A stretch of DNA of 64,000 bases from Yoonia sp. R2331 (GCF_041103235.1 NZ_JBGCUN010000001.1:186001-250000), one strand, 5' to 3'. Shown: positions 35,031 to 44,608, counted from the stretch's first letter. The notes: a model not told the origin generated them from the letters alone. Program-made: numbers and translations.

Positions 35031-35930
35031 ATGACGGCGATGACAGGCGGAATGGAGCAGGAAAAGGCACAGGCGGCGGCGTGGTTTGAGACACTGCGCG
35101 ACGAAATTGTCGCAGCCTTTGAAGCTTTGGAAGACAGCCAGAACAGCGGGCCGACGGCCGGATTGGCAGCGGGGCGGTTTGAACAGACGGCCACGACGCG
35201 CACAGCCGATGACGGATCTGACGCAGGTGGCGGGCTGATGAGCGTGATGCGCGGCGGCCGGGTGTTTGAAAAGGTGGGGGTGAATACCTCGACCGTTTAT
35301 GGGCATTTGGGGGAGGCTGCGCAAAAAGCGATGGCCGCGCGCGGTGTGCCGGGCATGGCCGATGATCCGCGGTTCTGGGCGTCAGGTATTTCGCTGGTGG
35401 CGCATATGCAGAACCCGCATGCGCCTGCGGTGCATATGAATACCCGGATGTTCTGGACACCGCATGCCTGGTGGTTTGGTGGCGGGTCGGATTTGAACCC
35501 GTGCATCGAATATGCAGACGATACGGCCCATTTTCACGCCACGCAGCAAACCCATCTGGACCCGCATGGGGTGGATTTCTATCCCAAACTGAAAGCCTGG
35601 GCGGATGAGTATTTCTATATCCCGCATCGCAACCGGGCGCGTGGGGTGGGCGGTATCTTTATGGATGACCATTGTTCTGGGGACTGGGCCAAGGATTTTG
35701 CTCTGACGCAGGATATCGGGCGGGCGTTTTTGCCGGCTTATGTCCCGCTGGTTGAAAAACGGCGGATGCAGGCGTGGGATGACGCGGACAAGGATACGCA
35801 GCTTGTGCATCGCGGGCTTTATGCCGAATACAACCTTGTCTACGACCGGGGCACCAAGTTTGGTCTGGCCACGGGGCATGATGCCAATGCGGTGTTGATG
35901 AGCTTGCCACCCCTGGCCAAGTGGGTCTGA
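35031..35930 (+). CDS. hemF: Oxygen-dependent coproporphyrinogen III oxidase
   Basis: A 299-residue enzyme that decarboxylates coproporphyrinogen III to protoporphyrinogen IX using oxygen. Seen: FEKVGVNTSTVYG, HMNTRMFW, WWFGGGSDLNP and the RGVGGIFMDDH segment, with YNLVYDRGTKFGL near the C-terminus, all hallmark blocks of aerobic HemF. The first of three near ATGs is annotated (others at 35040 and 35052). With the hemE and hemC genes 0.5-2.5 kb away it forms a local heme-synthesis cluster, though the strands differ. Confidence 0.96.
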   Translation: MTAMTGGMEQEKAQAAAWFETLRDEIVAAFEALEDSQNSGPTAGLAAGRFEQTATTRTADDGSDAGGGLMSVMRGGRVFEKVGVNTSTVYGHLGEAAQKAMAARGVPGMADDPRFWASGISLVAHMQNPHAPAVHMNTRMFWTPHAWWFGGGSDLNPCIEYADDTAHFHATQQTHLDPHGVDFYPKLKAWADEYFYIPHRNRARGVGGIFMDDHCSGDWAKDFALTQDIGRAFLPAYVPLVEKRRMQAWDDADKDTQLVHRGLYAEYNLVYDRGTKFGLATGHDANAVLMSLPPLAKWV

Positions 35931-35939
35931 AACAGCGGA

Positions 35940-35959
35940 GCGCGCCCTGCGGGGCGCGC
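35940..35959 (+). terminator. GC-rich hairpin after hemF
   Basis: Inverted repeat GCGCGCCC/GGGCGCGC (35940-35947 and 35952-35959) with loop TGCG, nine bases after the hemF stop. It lacks a clear T run, so termination efficiency is uncertain. Confidence 0.6.
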
Positions 35960-36020
35960 ACGACATTTTGGTGCCTGTGGTGCGGGTCCGCCTTTTTGAC
36001 CGGATGTGGCGCGGGTGCCT

Positions 36021-36056
36021 TGCGCCTCCGGCGGGCATATTTTTATTCAAAAGAAA
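36021..36056. repeat. Roseobacter-type intergenic element (CTCCGGCGGG followed by an A/T stretch)
   Basis: A GCGCCTCCGGCGGG block followed by ATATTTTTATTCAAAAG, lying between convergent genes. From general familiarity with Rhodobacteraceae sequence, similar elements are frequent near 3' ends of genes and may act as terminators. A shorter GCGCCTCCGGC copy occurs at 1570-1580 after the EamA gene. Confidence 0.4.
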
Positions 36057-36073
36057 GACGTGGGGTCAGGGCC

Positions 36074-36406
36074 CTAGTCAGGAGTGACAAAAAGGGCGCC
36101 GCCTGCGCGGGTTTGGCGGTTGGGGGTGACGGGTGGTGTTGTGTCTGCGCCGTAGGCATAAGCCTCTAGCCCGGCGCGGACAAGATCGTCGGGCAGGCCG
36201 GTGCGACTGGCGAGAAGTGTGACGGTTTGGTCTGGTGCTACGGTCAGCAAGGTGCGGGCCAGCCGCAGTTGCACCAGTGCAATGCGGTCCTCGGATGCGA
36301 GGGCTGCCTGTTCCGCAGCGGTGGCAGGGACCAGCAGATAGGCCGCGCAAAGCATGGCGGCGGTTCCGGTGACAGTGACCCAGACAATTCTGATCAGGTG
36401 CCGCAT
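36074..36406 (-). CDS. Unknown small membrane-anchored protein downstream of hemE
   Basis: A 110-residue protein with one N-terminal hydrophobic helix (IVWVTVTGTAAMLCAAYLLV, signal anchor), leaving about 85 residues outside, mostly helical and Ala/Leu-rich. No family recognised. It starts 18 bases after hemE on the same strand and is probably cotranscribed. GGAA precedes the ATG. Confidence 0.65.
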   Translation of the reverse strand: MRHLIRIVWVTVTGTAAMLCAAYLLVPATAAEQAALASEDRIALVQLRLARTLLTVAPDQTVTLLASRTGLPDDLVRAGLEAYAYGADTTPPVTPNRQTRAGGALFVTPD

Positions 36407-36424
36407 GGGCGTTTCCGTGGCAAT

Positions 36425-37453
36425 TCAGCTGTTGCGCACAGTCTCAACCATCAATGCGACATTTTTGGGGTCGGCATCGGGCGTGATGCCGTGGCCGAGG
36501 TTGAAGATATGGGGGCCTTTGCGGAAGGCATCCACGATGCGGCGGGTTTCATCAACCAGCGTCTGACCGCCGGTAACCATATGCGAAGAGGCCAGATTGC
36601 CCTGCACACAGCCCTGGGTCTGGACGTTTGCGGCGGCCCAGTCGGCCGTCACACCATCGTCAAGGGCCACGCAGTCGGCCCCGGTGGCGGCATGGGTGCC
36701 AACGTATTTGTCGCCCGCGCCACGCGGGAAGGCGATGACCGGGATGCCGGGGTGTCGCGCCTTGAGTGCCAGCACGATCCTGGCGGTGGGGCGCAGTGCA
36801 AAGTCGACAAAGTCTTGACCCTGCAGAGATCCGGCCCAGCTATCGAAAATCTTGACCACCTCGGCACCAGCGTCGATCTGGTGCGACAGGTAGTCAATCG
36901 TGGCGTCGGTGATGATGTCGATCAGCCCTTCGAAGACCGCGCGATTATCTGCCTTGAGCGCGTGGGCGGGGCCCTGGTCGGGTGTTCCGCGACCGGCGAT
37001 CATATAGGTGGCCACGGTCCAGGGGGCACCGGCGAAGCCGATCAATGTCGTGTCCTTGGGCAGTTCGGACGCCAGAATTTTGACTGTCTCATAGACCGGG
37101 CCAAGGGTGTCGTGGATGTCGGATTTCGGCTTGAGTGCGTCCAGCTCGGCCTGCGTGGTAATCGTCGAAAGCCGCGGACCTTCGCCGGTCACAAACCACA
37201 AATCAGCCCCCAGCGCCTGCGGCAGCAGAAGAATGTCAGCAAACAGGATGGCCGCGTCAAAGCCATAGCGGCGGATCGGTTGCAGGGTCACTTCTGCTGC
37301 GAGTTCGGGGTTGTAGCACAGTGACAGAAAGTCACCCGCCTGTGCGCGGGTGGCACGGTATTCCGGCAGGTAGCGCCCCGCCTGACGCATCATCCAGATC
37401 GGGGGGGTGGGCAGGGTTTCGCCCGCCAGTGCGCGCAGGATTGTCTTTGTCAT
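36425..37453 (-). CDS. hemE: Uroporphyrinogen III decarboxylase
   Basis: A 342-residue cytoplasmic enzyme converting uroporphyrinogen III to coproporphyrinogen III. Seen: [17 protein letters not shown] (substrate-binding Arg residues), [14 protein letters not shown] (catalytic Asp), [14 protein letters not shown] and [13 protein letters not shown] at the end, all diagnostic. Start at 37453 with AGGA upstream; the longer frame is not supported. It is divergent from hemC, with an 18-bp palindrome in the shared intergenic region. Confidence 0.97.
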   Translation of the reverse strand: MTKTILRALAGETLPTPPIWMMRQAGRYLPEYRATRAQAGDFLSLCYNPELAAEVTLQPIRRYGFDAAILFADILLLPQALGADLWFVTGEGPRLSTITTQAELDALKPKSDIHDTLGPVYETVKILASELPKDTTLIGFAGAPWTVATYMIAGRGTPDQGPAHALKADNRAVFEGLIDIITDATIDYLSHQIDAGAEVVKIFDSWAGSLQGQDFVDFALRPTARIVLALKARHPGIPVIAFPRGAGDKYVGTHAATGADCVALDDGVTADWAAANVQTQGCVQGNLASSHMVTGGQTLVDETRRIVDAFRKGPHIFNLGHGITPDADPKNVALMVETVRNS

Positions 37454-37499
37454 CGTGCTTCCTTTGTCTTGTTCCTGTGGTCGCAACGGAATGGCCCGT

Positions 37500-37517
37500 T
37501 GTCAACCCAAGTTGACA
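37500..37517. promoter_or_regulatory. 18-bp palindrome between hemE and hemC, candidate operator
   Basis: Perfect inverted repeat TGTCAAC-CCAA-GTTGACA in the 81-base region between the two divergent heme genes. Size and symmetry fit a dimeric regulator site. The half-site order differs from the FnrL consensus TTGAT-N4-ATCAA, so Fnr is not the obvious candidate. The right half contains TTGACA, a perfect -35 box in the hemC direction, but no good -10 follows before the annotated start. Confidence 0.6.
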
Positions 37518-37534
37518 TGTCTAAGACTTGTCCC

Positions 37535-38470
37535 ATGACACTTGATTTGCCGACCCCCGCCGCCGTTTTTCGTATTGGAACCAGAGGGTCGCCGCTTGCG
37601 CTGGCGCAGGCGCATGAGACGCGCGCGCGGCTGGCAGAGGCTTTTGCGCTGCCGCATGAAGCTTTTGACATCGTGGTGATCAAGGTCAAGGGCGATCAGA
37701 TTCTGGACAAGGCTTTGCGCGAAATTGACGGCAAAGGGCTGTTCACCCGCGAGATCGAAGAGGCGTTGTTGGCAGGTCAGATCGACATTGCGGTGCATTC
37801 GACCAAGGACATGCCCGTCGCTCAACCCGCGGGTCTGGTGATGGAGACTTACTTGCCGCGCGAGGATGTGCGGGATGCCTTTGTGTCACTGAAGTACCAA
37901 GGCCTGAGCGAGATGCCGGAAGGCTCGGTTGTTGGAACGTCAAGCACGCGCAGACGGGCGCAGTTGGCGGCGAAGTTTCCGTATCTGAAAGTGGTCGAGT
38001 TTCGCGGCAATGTGCAGACGCGGCTGGGCAAGCTGGAAAACGGCGTGGCGGATGCAACGTTTCTGGCGACCGCAGGGCTGAAGCGGTTGGGCATGGATGA
38101 TGTGCCCTATCATCCGATTGAGGTTACCGACATGCTGCCTGCGATTGCACAGGGTGCCATTGGGATTGAGCGGCGTGGCGACGACATGCGCGCCGCCGAA
38201 ATGCTCGAGGCGATCCACGACACCCCGACCGGACTGCGCTTGCGCGCAGAACGCACCCTGTTGGCGGGGCTGGACGGGTCTTGCGAGACCCCGATTGGCG
38301 GGCTGGCAGAACTGGGTGCTGATGGATTGCGGCTGCGCGGTGAAATCCTGCGCCACGATGGATCAGAGGTGTTGACCGGTGATCTGCGCGGCGCGGTTGA
38401 AGACGGCGCAGAAATGGGGCGCGCGATGGCCGCTGATTTGCTGGGGCGTGCGGGTCCGGGGTTCTTTTAG
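37535..38470 (+). CDS. hemC: Porphobilinogen deaminase (hydroxymethylbilane synthase)
   Basis: A 311-residue enzyme polymerising four porphobilinogens to hydroxymethylbilane. Seen: IGTRGSPLALAQA start, STKDMP, VVGTSSTRRRAQL and the GLDGSCETPIGG segment whose Cys carries the dipyrromethane cofactor. The ATG at 37535 gives the usual N-terminus; an in-frame ATG at 37517 would overlap the palindrome. Its stop shares TTAG with the convergent FAD oxidase gene. Confidence 0.97.
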   Translation: MTLDLPTPAAVFRIGTRGSPLALAQAHETRARLAEAFALPHEAFDIVVIKVKGDQILDKALREIDGKGLFTREIEEALLAGQIDIAVHSTKDMPVAQPAGLVMETYLPREDVRDAFVSLKYQGLSEMPEGSVVGTSSTRRRAQLAAKFPYLKVVEFRGNVQTRLGKLENGVADATFLATAGLKRLGMDDVPYHPIEVTDMLPAIAQGAIGIERRGDDMRAAEMLEAIHDTPTGLRLRAERTLLAGLDGSCETPIGGLAELGADGLRLRGEILRHDGSEVLTGDLRGAVEDGAEMGRAMAADLLGRAGPGFF

Positions 38471-39891
38471 GGCGCTGCTGGAAACACCTTGCCCGGGTTC
38501 AAAAGGTTGTCTGGATCAAGGGCCAGTTTGATTGCGCGCATCGCTGCGATAGAGGCGGGGTCTTTGCGCCGGGCCATGGAACCCAGTTTGGATTTGCCCA
38601 CGCCATGTTCGGCGCTGAAGGAACCGCGCAGGTCCACCACCACGTCTTCGATCATTTCGCGGATCGTGTCTTTCAACGTGGGATCGTCGCTGCTGGGATA
38701 GGCCGTATAGTGGATATTGCCGTCACCCAGATGAGCCACGAAAAGGTCAGTCGCGCCGGGGTCAAGGGCGGCCAGACGTTTTGCGACCCGGGTCAGGAAA
38801 GCAGCCACATCCGTCAAGGCGACGGCCACGTCTGTGTCGACGTAGGGGCGTTTGTGAAAGGCGATCTCTGCCGCGGATTCGCGACGTGCCCACATCTCTG
38901 CCCTTTGGGTGTCGTTTTGGGCGACGACGGCGTCGAGCAGCGCGCCGTCTTCCATCATCGCGCCCAAGATCATCGTCAGCCGCTCTTGCACAGGGATGGC
39001 ACCGTTCACGTCTGGGGTCGCGTCACGTGGCGCTATGGCCCCCACTTCGAGCAGGATGTTGACGTCATGGCTGTCGTCAAACGGCGCGCGGGCGCCGGGG
39101 ATCACGGCCAGGTGCCCCTCGATAAAGTTGCGAGGCATCAGCTCGAACGCTTCGACCGCGCCGGAGGTTTCCGATTGCACGCGGTTCAACAGGTCAAGCG
39201 CGTCAGATAGTGACGGCACTGCGACCATGGCCGTGGCATAGGCCAGCGGCTTGGGGTGCAGTTTCATGACCGCGCGGGTGATGATGCCCAACGTCCCCTC
39301 TGATCCGATCATCAGGTGCTTGAGGCTGAGGCCAGAGTTGTCCTTGTGCAGGCGGCCCATCATGTCGATGACCTCGCCCGTGGCAGTGACCACTTCAAGA
39401 CCAAGGCAAAGGTCACGGGTGTTGCCATAGCGCAGCACGTTGGACCCGCCGGCATTGGTGGCCAGTACGCCGCCGATCATGGCAGAGCCACGCGCGCCAA
39501 AGGTCAGCGGAAAGATCAGATCATAGGCGTCCGCGGCATCATGCAGCGCGGACAGGATGACGCCTGCGCCGACTGTGGCGGTGCGGCCTGCGGCGTCGAT
39601 GGTTTCGATCCGGTTCAAGCGGTCCAGAGACAGCATCAGCATGTTCTGCCCCGAGGTGCCACCGGTCAGACCGGTATTGCCCGAAACAGGCACGACCGGA
39701 CAGCCGTGCGCGCTGGCGATTTTCATGACGCCCGCGACTTGGGCCGTGTCAGCAGGGCGCAGGACGGCCACAGGGTCGGCGGTATACCCGCCGGTCCAAT
39801 CCGTCAGCCATTTGGCGCGGTCATTGTCCGTCAGCACATTGTCATGTCCCAACAGGGCGCGCAGGTCATCAAGCATCACATTCTCTGTCAT
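38467..39891 (-). CDS. FAD-linked 2-hydroxyacid oxidase/dehydrogenase (D-lactate or D-2-hydroxyglutarate type)
   Basis: A 474-residue flavoenzyme of the PCMH (FAD_binding_4) plus FAD-oxidase C-terminal family. FAD region: VVPVSGNTGLTGG, TFGARGSAMIGGVLATNAGG, and GSEGTLGIITRAVMKL. The C-terminal FVAHLGDGNIHYTAYP and SFSAEHGVGKSK carry the His/Glu residues at the active site of D-2-hydroxyglutarate and D-lactate dehydrogenases. It oxidises a D-2-hydroxyacid, passing electrons to a carrier not visible here. Substrate not decidable from sequence alone. Confidence 0.9.
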   Translation of the reverse strand: MTENVMLDDLRALLGHDNVLTDNDRAKWLTDWTGGYTADPVAVLRPADTAQVAGVMKIASAHGCPVVPVSGNTGLTGGTSGQNMLMLSLDRLNRIETIDAAGRTATVGAGVILSALHDAADAYDLIFPLTFGARGSAMIGGVLATNAGGSNVLRYGNTRDLCLGLEVVTATGEVIDMMGRLHKDNSGLSLKHLMIGSEGTLGIITRAVMKLHPKPLAYATAMVAVPSLSDALDLLNRVQSETSGAVEAFELMPRNFIEGHLAVIPGARAPFDDSHDVNILLEVGAIAPRDATPDVNGAIPVQERLTMILGAMMEDGALLDAVVAQNDTQRAEMWARRESAAEIAFHKRPYVDTDVAVALTDVAAFLTRVAKRLAALDPGATDLFVAHLGDGNIHYTAYPSSDDPTLKDTIREMIEDVVVDLRGSFSAEHGVGKSKLGSMARRKDPASIAAMRAIKLALDPDNLLNPGKVFPAAP

Positions 39892-40047
39892 GGCGACAGA
39901 GTAATCATGTGGCTTGGCAAAGGTGAAGGGTCGCGCGGCGTTAGGCGGGAATTGAAGGTCCGGCGCGGGGTGGCTTGCGTAGCAAACGCCCGTACGTCGG
40001 GACCGCCGGTGTCAGTTGGCGGGGCGTCGACCTGAAGGGGATGGTGG

Positions 40048-40124
<77 letters not shown>

Positions 40125-40175
40125 GAACCACTTGGGGGGGATTAAGCCCACCTGCGGGGTCTGTCAAACCGATTC

Positions 40176-41192
40176 TTAGTCATACCGCAACTCCGTCGCT
40201 TTGCCGCGGAAGATGTAATACGCCAAGAAGGTATAGGCCGCGATTGTCGGCAGCACGACGCAGGTGCCAAGCAGGATGATCCACAGGCTTTCAGGTGCGC
40301 TGGCGCTGTCGTAGATCGTTAGCTTGTCGGGCACGACATAGGGGTAAAAGCTGTAGGCCATGCCGCCATAAGCCAACGACCACAAGGCCGAGGCCGTCGC
40401 GAACGGCAGCCATGACATCCGGTCGCCCGCGAATGGCATCCGGCGCAGCATCGTCCACAAGCCAAGCACCAAAGCGCCCGATAGGATCGGCAGCGGTGCC
40501 AGCCACAGGATCTGCGGAAAGCTGAACCATTTGTCGAAGATGCGCGGCGAGACATAGGGCGTCGCCAGAGAGATGGCACCGATGCCCAGCACCAACCCCC
40601 AGATGCCGCCCTTGGCCCAGCTGATCGCCTTGCGCTGCAGATGCTCATCGGTCTTGTAGATCACCCAAGTGGCCCCGATGAAACTGTAGCCGACGGTCAG
40701 GAAGACGGCTGTGAGCAGCGCAAAGGCAAAGTGGCCCCAAGTGTAATCGAGGCCCATGACATACATGCCCAGCATGAACCCCTGTGCCAGCGCCGTCATC
40801 AACGAGCCTGAAAAGAAAACGTTGTTCCACAAGGGTTTGTAGGAGGCGGGGGCCTTGGCGCGGAATTCAAACGCCACACCGCGCATAATCAGCCCGATCA
40901 GCATCACCGCAACGGGCAGGTAGAGTGCAGTCAGGATTTCGCCATGCGCTGCAGGGAAGGCCACCAGAAGCAGCCCCACCGCCAGCACCAGCCAGGTTTC
41001 ATTGGCATCCCAGAATGGCCCGATCGAGGCGATCATGCGGTCCTTTTCCGCGTCATCGGCAAAGGGGAACAGGATGCCGACGCCAAGGTCATAGCCATCA
41101 AGGATCACGTAGATCAGGATGGACGCACCCATCAGCCCTGCAAAGGTGAAGGGTAGCCATTGGGCGGGATCACCGAACATATCCATTGTCAT
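40176..41192 (-). CDS. cydB: Cytochrome bd-type (cyanide-insensitive) quinol oxidase subunit II
   Basis: A 338-residue membrane subunit with about eight to nine helices. The N-terminal segment ILIYVILDGYDLGVGILFPF and the WDANETWLVLAVG block are CydB/CioB hallmarks. Together with subunit I it reduces oxygen to water with quinol and does not pump protons. The gene follows cydA by five bases, with GGAG upstream of the ATG. No cydX-like small gene follows before the tRNA. Confidence 0.95.
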   Translation of the reverse strand: MTMDMFGDPAQWLPFTFAGLMGASILIYVILDGYDLGVGILFPFADDAEKDRMIASIGPFWDANETWLVLAVGLLLVAFPAAHGEILTALYLPVAVMLIGLIMRGVAFEFRAKAPASYKPLWNNVFFSGSLMTALAQGFMLGMYVMGLDYTWGHFAFALLTAVFLTVGYSFIGATWVIYKTDEHLQRKAISWAKGGIWGLVLGIGAISLATPYVSPRIFDKWFSFPQILWLAPLPILSGALVLGLWTMLRRMPFAGDRMSWLPFATASALWSLAYGGMAYSFYPYVVPDKLTIYDSASAPESLWIILLGTCVVLPTIAAYTFLAYYIFRGKATELRYD

Positions 41193-41197
41193 AATGC

Positions 41198-42604
41198 TTA
41201 CTCCGCCGGGACGCTTTTTGCGACCGCTTCGGGCGCACGGCGCGGTTCCATGACAGGTTCACCCTTGGATGCCTTGCGCGCCAGATAGAAGATCACCGTG
41301 ATATAGGCGCCTAACAGGATCGCATAGACCGCCAGATAAGCGATCAGCGTCGACAGCACCATCGGTGCGGGCACGTCGGCGACAGCCTCTTTCGTGGTCA
41401 TGACACCTTGCACCAGCCACGGTTGGCGGCCGATTTCGGTTGTATACCACCCGGCGAGCGTCGCCAGCCAGCCCGAGAACGTCATGCCGACAAGGCCGTA
41501 AAGCCAAAGCTTCGGCAGCCCTTCGACCCCGCGCCGCCCGTCGCCGTTGCGCTGTTTGCGCAGCATCATCACGACCGACGCCCAAGAGATTAGCAGCATC
41601 AGCACGCCAGTGCCGACCATCACCCGGAACGACCAGAAGACGGGTGCCACACGCGGATGCAGCGGTGTGCCATCCTCGGCCACAAATTCGTTCAGGCCCT
41701 TCACTTCACCATCCCATTCATGGGTCAGGATCAGCGACGCAAGGCCGGGAATGCCCAGTTCAAAGTGGTTTTCGCGCGCTTCATCGTCGGGCCATGCGAA
41801 CAGCAGCAGTGGCGCACCACGTTCGGTTTCCCAGACGCCCTCCATCGCGGCGATTTTGGCGGGCTGATATTCCTTTGTGTTCAGCCCGTGCATATCACCC
41901 ACAAAGATCTGCACCGGGATCAGCAGCGCAGCGGCCCAAAGCGCTGTCGTCAAGGCTGTGCGCACGCCACCTGTGCGCCCACCAATCAGCCAACGGAACG
42001 CGGACACACCGGCGATCAGGAAGCTGACGGTCAGGAAGCTGGCCAGCAACATGTGAAAGAACCGATATGGCATTGAGGGGTTGAAGATGATCGCCCACCA
42101 ATCGGTCGCATGCGCCACACCGTCAATCATTTCAAAGCCTTGCGGCGTGTGCATCCAGGAATTCAGCACGATGATCCAGAAAGTGGACATCGTTGTACCA
42201 AAGGCGACAAGTGCCGTGGCCGTCGTATGCAGCCAACGCGGCACACGGGAAAAACCAAATAGCATGATGCCCAGAAACACCGCCTCCAGGAAGAAGGCGG
42301 TCATCACCTCATAAGCCAGCAAGGGCCCCGCGATATTGCCCACGATTTCCATAAAACCGGGCCAGTTGGTGCCGAACTGGAACGACATGGTGATGCCGGA
42401 CACCACGCCCATCGCAAAGGACAGCGCGAAGACTTTGACCCAAAAGCCATAAGCCTCCATCCAGCGCGCCTCTCCACTGCGGTTATAGCGCAGGCGGAAG
42501 TACAAAAGCACCCAGCCCAGGGCGATGGTGATCGTCGGGAAGAGGATGTGAAACGAAATATTGGCCGCGAATTGAATCCGCGAAAGAAGCAGAGTTTCCA
42601 TCAT
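41198..42604 (-). CDS. cydA: Cytochrome bd-type (cyanide-insensitive) quinol oxidase subunit I
   Basis: A 468-residue subunit with about nine helices. H19 (NISFHILFP) matches a heme ligand of E. coli CydA, and GWYTTEIGRQPWLVQGVM is the conserved quinol/heme region. The quinol loop after GIPGLASLILTHEWDGEVKGL is short, which places it with CioA-type, cyanide-insensitive enzymes rather than the long-loop E. coli type. Two adjacent ATGs are possible. It probably supports respiration at low oxygen or under cyanide/NO stress. Confidence 0.95.
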   Translation of the reverse strand: MMETLLLSRIQFAANISFHILFPTITIALGWVLLYFRLRYNRSGEARWMEAYGFWVKVFALSFAMGVVSGITMSFQFGTNWPGFMEIVGNIAGPLLAYEVMTAFFLEAVFLGIMLFGFSRVPRWLHTTATALVAFGTTMSTFWIIVLNSWMHTPQGFEMIDGVAHATDWWAIIFNPSMPYRFFHMLLASFLTVSFLIAGVSAFRWLIGGRTGGVRTALTTALWAAALLIPVQIFVGDMHGLNTKEYQPAKIAAMEGVWETERGAPLLLFAWPDDEARENHFELGIPGLASLILTHEWDGEVKGLNEFVAEDGTPLHPRVAPVFWSFRVMVGTGVLMLLISWASVVMMLRKQRNGDGRRGVEGLPKLWLYGLVGMTFSGWLATLAGWYTTEIGRQPWLVQGVMTTKEAVADVPAPMVLSTLIAYLAVYAILLGAYITVIFYLARKASKGEPVMEPRRAPEAVAKSVPAE

Positions 42605-42632
42605 GATCTTGTCCTTTGCCTTCCGGCGTTTG

Positions 42633-42649
42633 TTAGACCTGATTTAGAC
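42633..42649. promoter_or_regulatory. Direct repeat TTAGAC-N5-TTAGAC upstream of cydA
   Basis: Two TTAGAC copies start 11 bases apart, about one helical turn, 29-45 bases upstream of the first cydA ATG. Same-face repeats of this kind can bind a regulator. No regulator is identified. Confidence 0.4.
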
Positions 42650-42760
42650 TGGTTCCAAGGAATTGACAGGCGGGTGCGACAGCTTATCGCGATCATGGTT
42701 TCCGTATCGAAAATGGCCCGCAGATTGGATTGCGGGCCATCTGGTTGTGTGTGAAATCGC

Positions 42761-44086
42761 CTAGATTTCGTCGGGCAAAATCAGGTTGAGGCTAATCGCC
42801 AGAAGCGCCGTTGGTGCAACGGCCGAGGTGGCAAGTGTCTTGACCACGCCGGGCAGGTACTGGACCGCAGATGGCACAAGGTTCAGGCCCAGACCCACCG
42901 CGAGCGAGATGGCGATGATCACCATGTTGCGGCGGTTCATCGTGACCTCTGTCAGCATGTTCATGCCAGCCGCGGCTACCATGCCGAACATCACAATCAC
43001 GCCGCCACCCAGCACCGGCAGGGGCATTGACGCGATGACCGCACCGATCTTGGGCACCAGGCCGCAGATGATCATGATGAGACCGGCGATGGTCACGACA
43101 TGGCGGCTCATCACGCCGGTCATGCCGACGATGCCGACATTCTGGCTGAACGAGGTGTTGGGCAGGCCGCCAAAGACGCCAGCGATCGCGGTCCCCAGAC
43201 CATCGGCATAGGTTGCTCCTGCGATTTCCTCCTTGGTTGCTTCGCGTCCCGCCCCGGCCTTTGTCGTGCCAGAGGCATCACCGACAGTTTCAATGGCCGA
43301 TACGATGCTGACCAGAATGACTGCGATCACGGCGCCAAGACTGAATTCAAACCCGTAAGGCAGGGGTTGGATGGCTGTGACCCAGCCTGCGCCAGCCACA
43401 GGCCCAAAGTTGACCATACCAAGCGCGAATGCGAGCGCGTATCCGACCAAGAGACCCACAAGAATTGCGGCGTTGGACAGGGTGCCTTTGGTGAAGAATT
43501 TCACGATGAGCGCCACAATGATCACCGAAAGTGCGACCGACCAATGCTTGAGCGAGCCAAAGCTTTCAGCGGCCATCTGAAAGTCGGCCGCGCCGCCTGC
43601 GGCATATTTGATGGCCACCGGGATCAGATAAAGACCAATGGCCAGGATCACCAAGCCGGTGACCAGCGGCGGAAAGAGCCAGCGCAGTGACCCGATGACG
43701 GTGCCCAGTGCAAAGTGTACCACGCCGCCGATGATGCAGGCGCTTAACGCCACGCCCAGCCCTTGGGTCGCGGCGATCCCGGCCAGCACGCCGACAAAGG
43801 CAAAGGATGTGCCTTGCATGATCGGCAGACGCGCACCAATCGGTCCGATGCCGACAGTTTGAAAGAGTGTCGCGATGCCGGCAAACAGCATGGCCATCTG
43901 AATAAGGTAGATCTGTTCCGGCCCGCCAAAGGCCAACCCGGCCGCACCGGCCACGATAATCGACGGTGTGACGTTGGACGCAAACATCGCCAGAACATGT
44001 TGCAAACCAAGCGGCACCGCCTGCCCGATGGGTGGTGTCACGTTTGGATCTGAATAGGCCGATCCCGCCGTGTGAGTGGTGTTCAT
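42761..44086 (-). CDS. Xanthine/uracil-type nucleobase permease (NCS2)
   Basis: A 441-residue symporter with about 14 helices. Family features: VPLGLQHVLAMFASNVTP at the start, SIVSAIETVGDASGTTKAG (the conserved NCS2 acidic motif region) and GLPNTSFSQNVGIVGMTGVMSR. Family members carry xanthine, uric acid or uracil with protons or sodium. The divergent neighbour encodes hydroxyisourate hydrolase of uric acid breakdown, so purine or urate uptake is favoured. The ATG at 44086 has GGGGA upstream. Confidence 0.92.
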   Translation of the reverse strand: MNTTHTAGSAYSDPNVTPPIGQAVPLGLQHVLAMFASNVTPSIIVAGAAGLAFGGPEQIYLIQMAMLFAGIATLFQTVGIGPIGARLPIMQGTSFAFVGVLAGIAATQGLGVALSACIIGGVVHFALGTVIGSLRWLFPPLVTGLVILAIGLYLIPVAIKYAAGGAADFQMAAESFGSLKHWSVALSVIIVALIVKFFTKGTLSNAAILVGLLVGYALAFALGMVNFGPVAGAGWVTAIQPLPYGFEFSLGAVIAVILVSIVSAIETVGDASGTTKAGAGREATKEEIAGATYADGLGTAIAGVFGGLPNTSFSQNVGIVGMTGVMSRHVVTIAGLIMIICGLVPKIGAVIASMPLPVLGGGVIVMFGMVAAAGMNMLTEVTMNRRNMVIIAISLAVGLGLNLVPSAVQYLPGVVKTLATSAVAPTALLAISLNLILPDEI

Positions 44087-44248
44087 CTTGTGTCCCCTGT
44101 TCCCATAGCCACAACTTGTGGTGGCCTGCGGCGGATTGAAGCACCAAATGCGGCCATCACAAAGAGATTTCCGCATACGTTTGCAAGGGTTGACTTGCGA
44201 TGTGGCATCAGTGCTTGTTCAAGCGGCAAAATGATGGGAAATGATGCC

Positions 44249-44608
44249 ATGTCCGAAGGATTTCTGACGACACATGTGCTGGACACCGCGCGTGGTGTGC
44301 CTGCAGCGGGGATGGTGATCGTGCTGTTCCGGCGGGATGGGGGCACCCGCACAGAGCTGGCGCGCAAGACCACCAATGACGACGGACGCACCGATGGCCC
44401 GATCCTGCCCGCCGCCGATTTTGCGGTCGGCACCTATGAACTGGAATTCCACGCAGGCGACTATCTGGACGCAAATGGTCTGACGGATGCCAGTCCGCGC
44501 TTTCTGGACGTCATTCCGATCCGGTTCGGGATCAGCGACCCCGCTTCACATTATCACGTGCCGCTGCTGGTCTCGCCCTTCAGCTTTTCGACCTATCGCG
44601 GCAGCTAA
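44249..44608 (+). CDS. uraH: 5-hydroxyisourate hydrolase (transthyretin-like)
   Basis: A 119-residue transthyretin-like enzyme that opens 5-hydroxyisourate in the urate-to-allantoin pathway. Seen: LTTHVLDTARGVPAAGM (His near residue 9), the central KTTNDDGRTD with an active-site Arg, HYHVPLLVSPFSFSTYRGS with the diagnostic C-terminal YRGS. The start at 44249 gives the family's normal length. No urate oxidase or OHCU decarboxylase gene is in this window. Confidence 0.94.
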   Translation: MSEGFLTTHVLDTARGVPAAGMVIVLFRRDGGTRTELARKTTNDDGRTDGPILPAADFAVGTYELEFHAGDYLDANGLTDASPRFLDVIPIRFGISDPASHYHVPLLVSPFSFSTYRGS

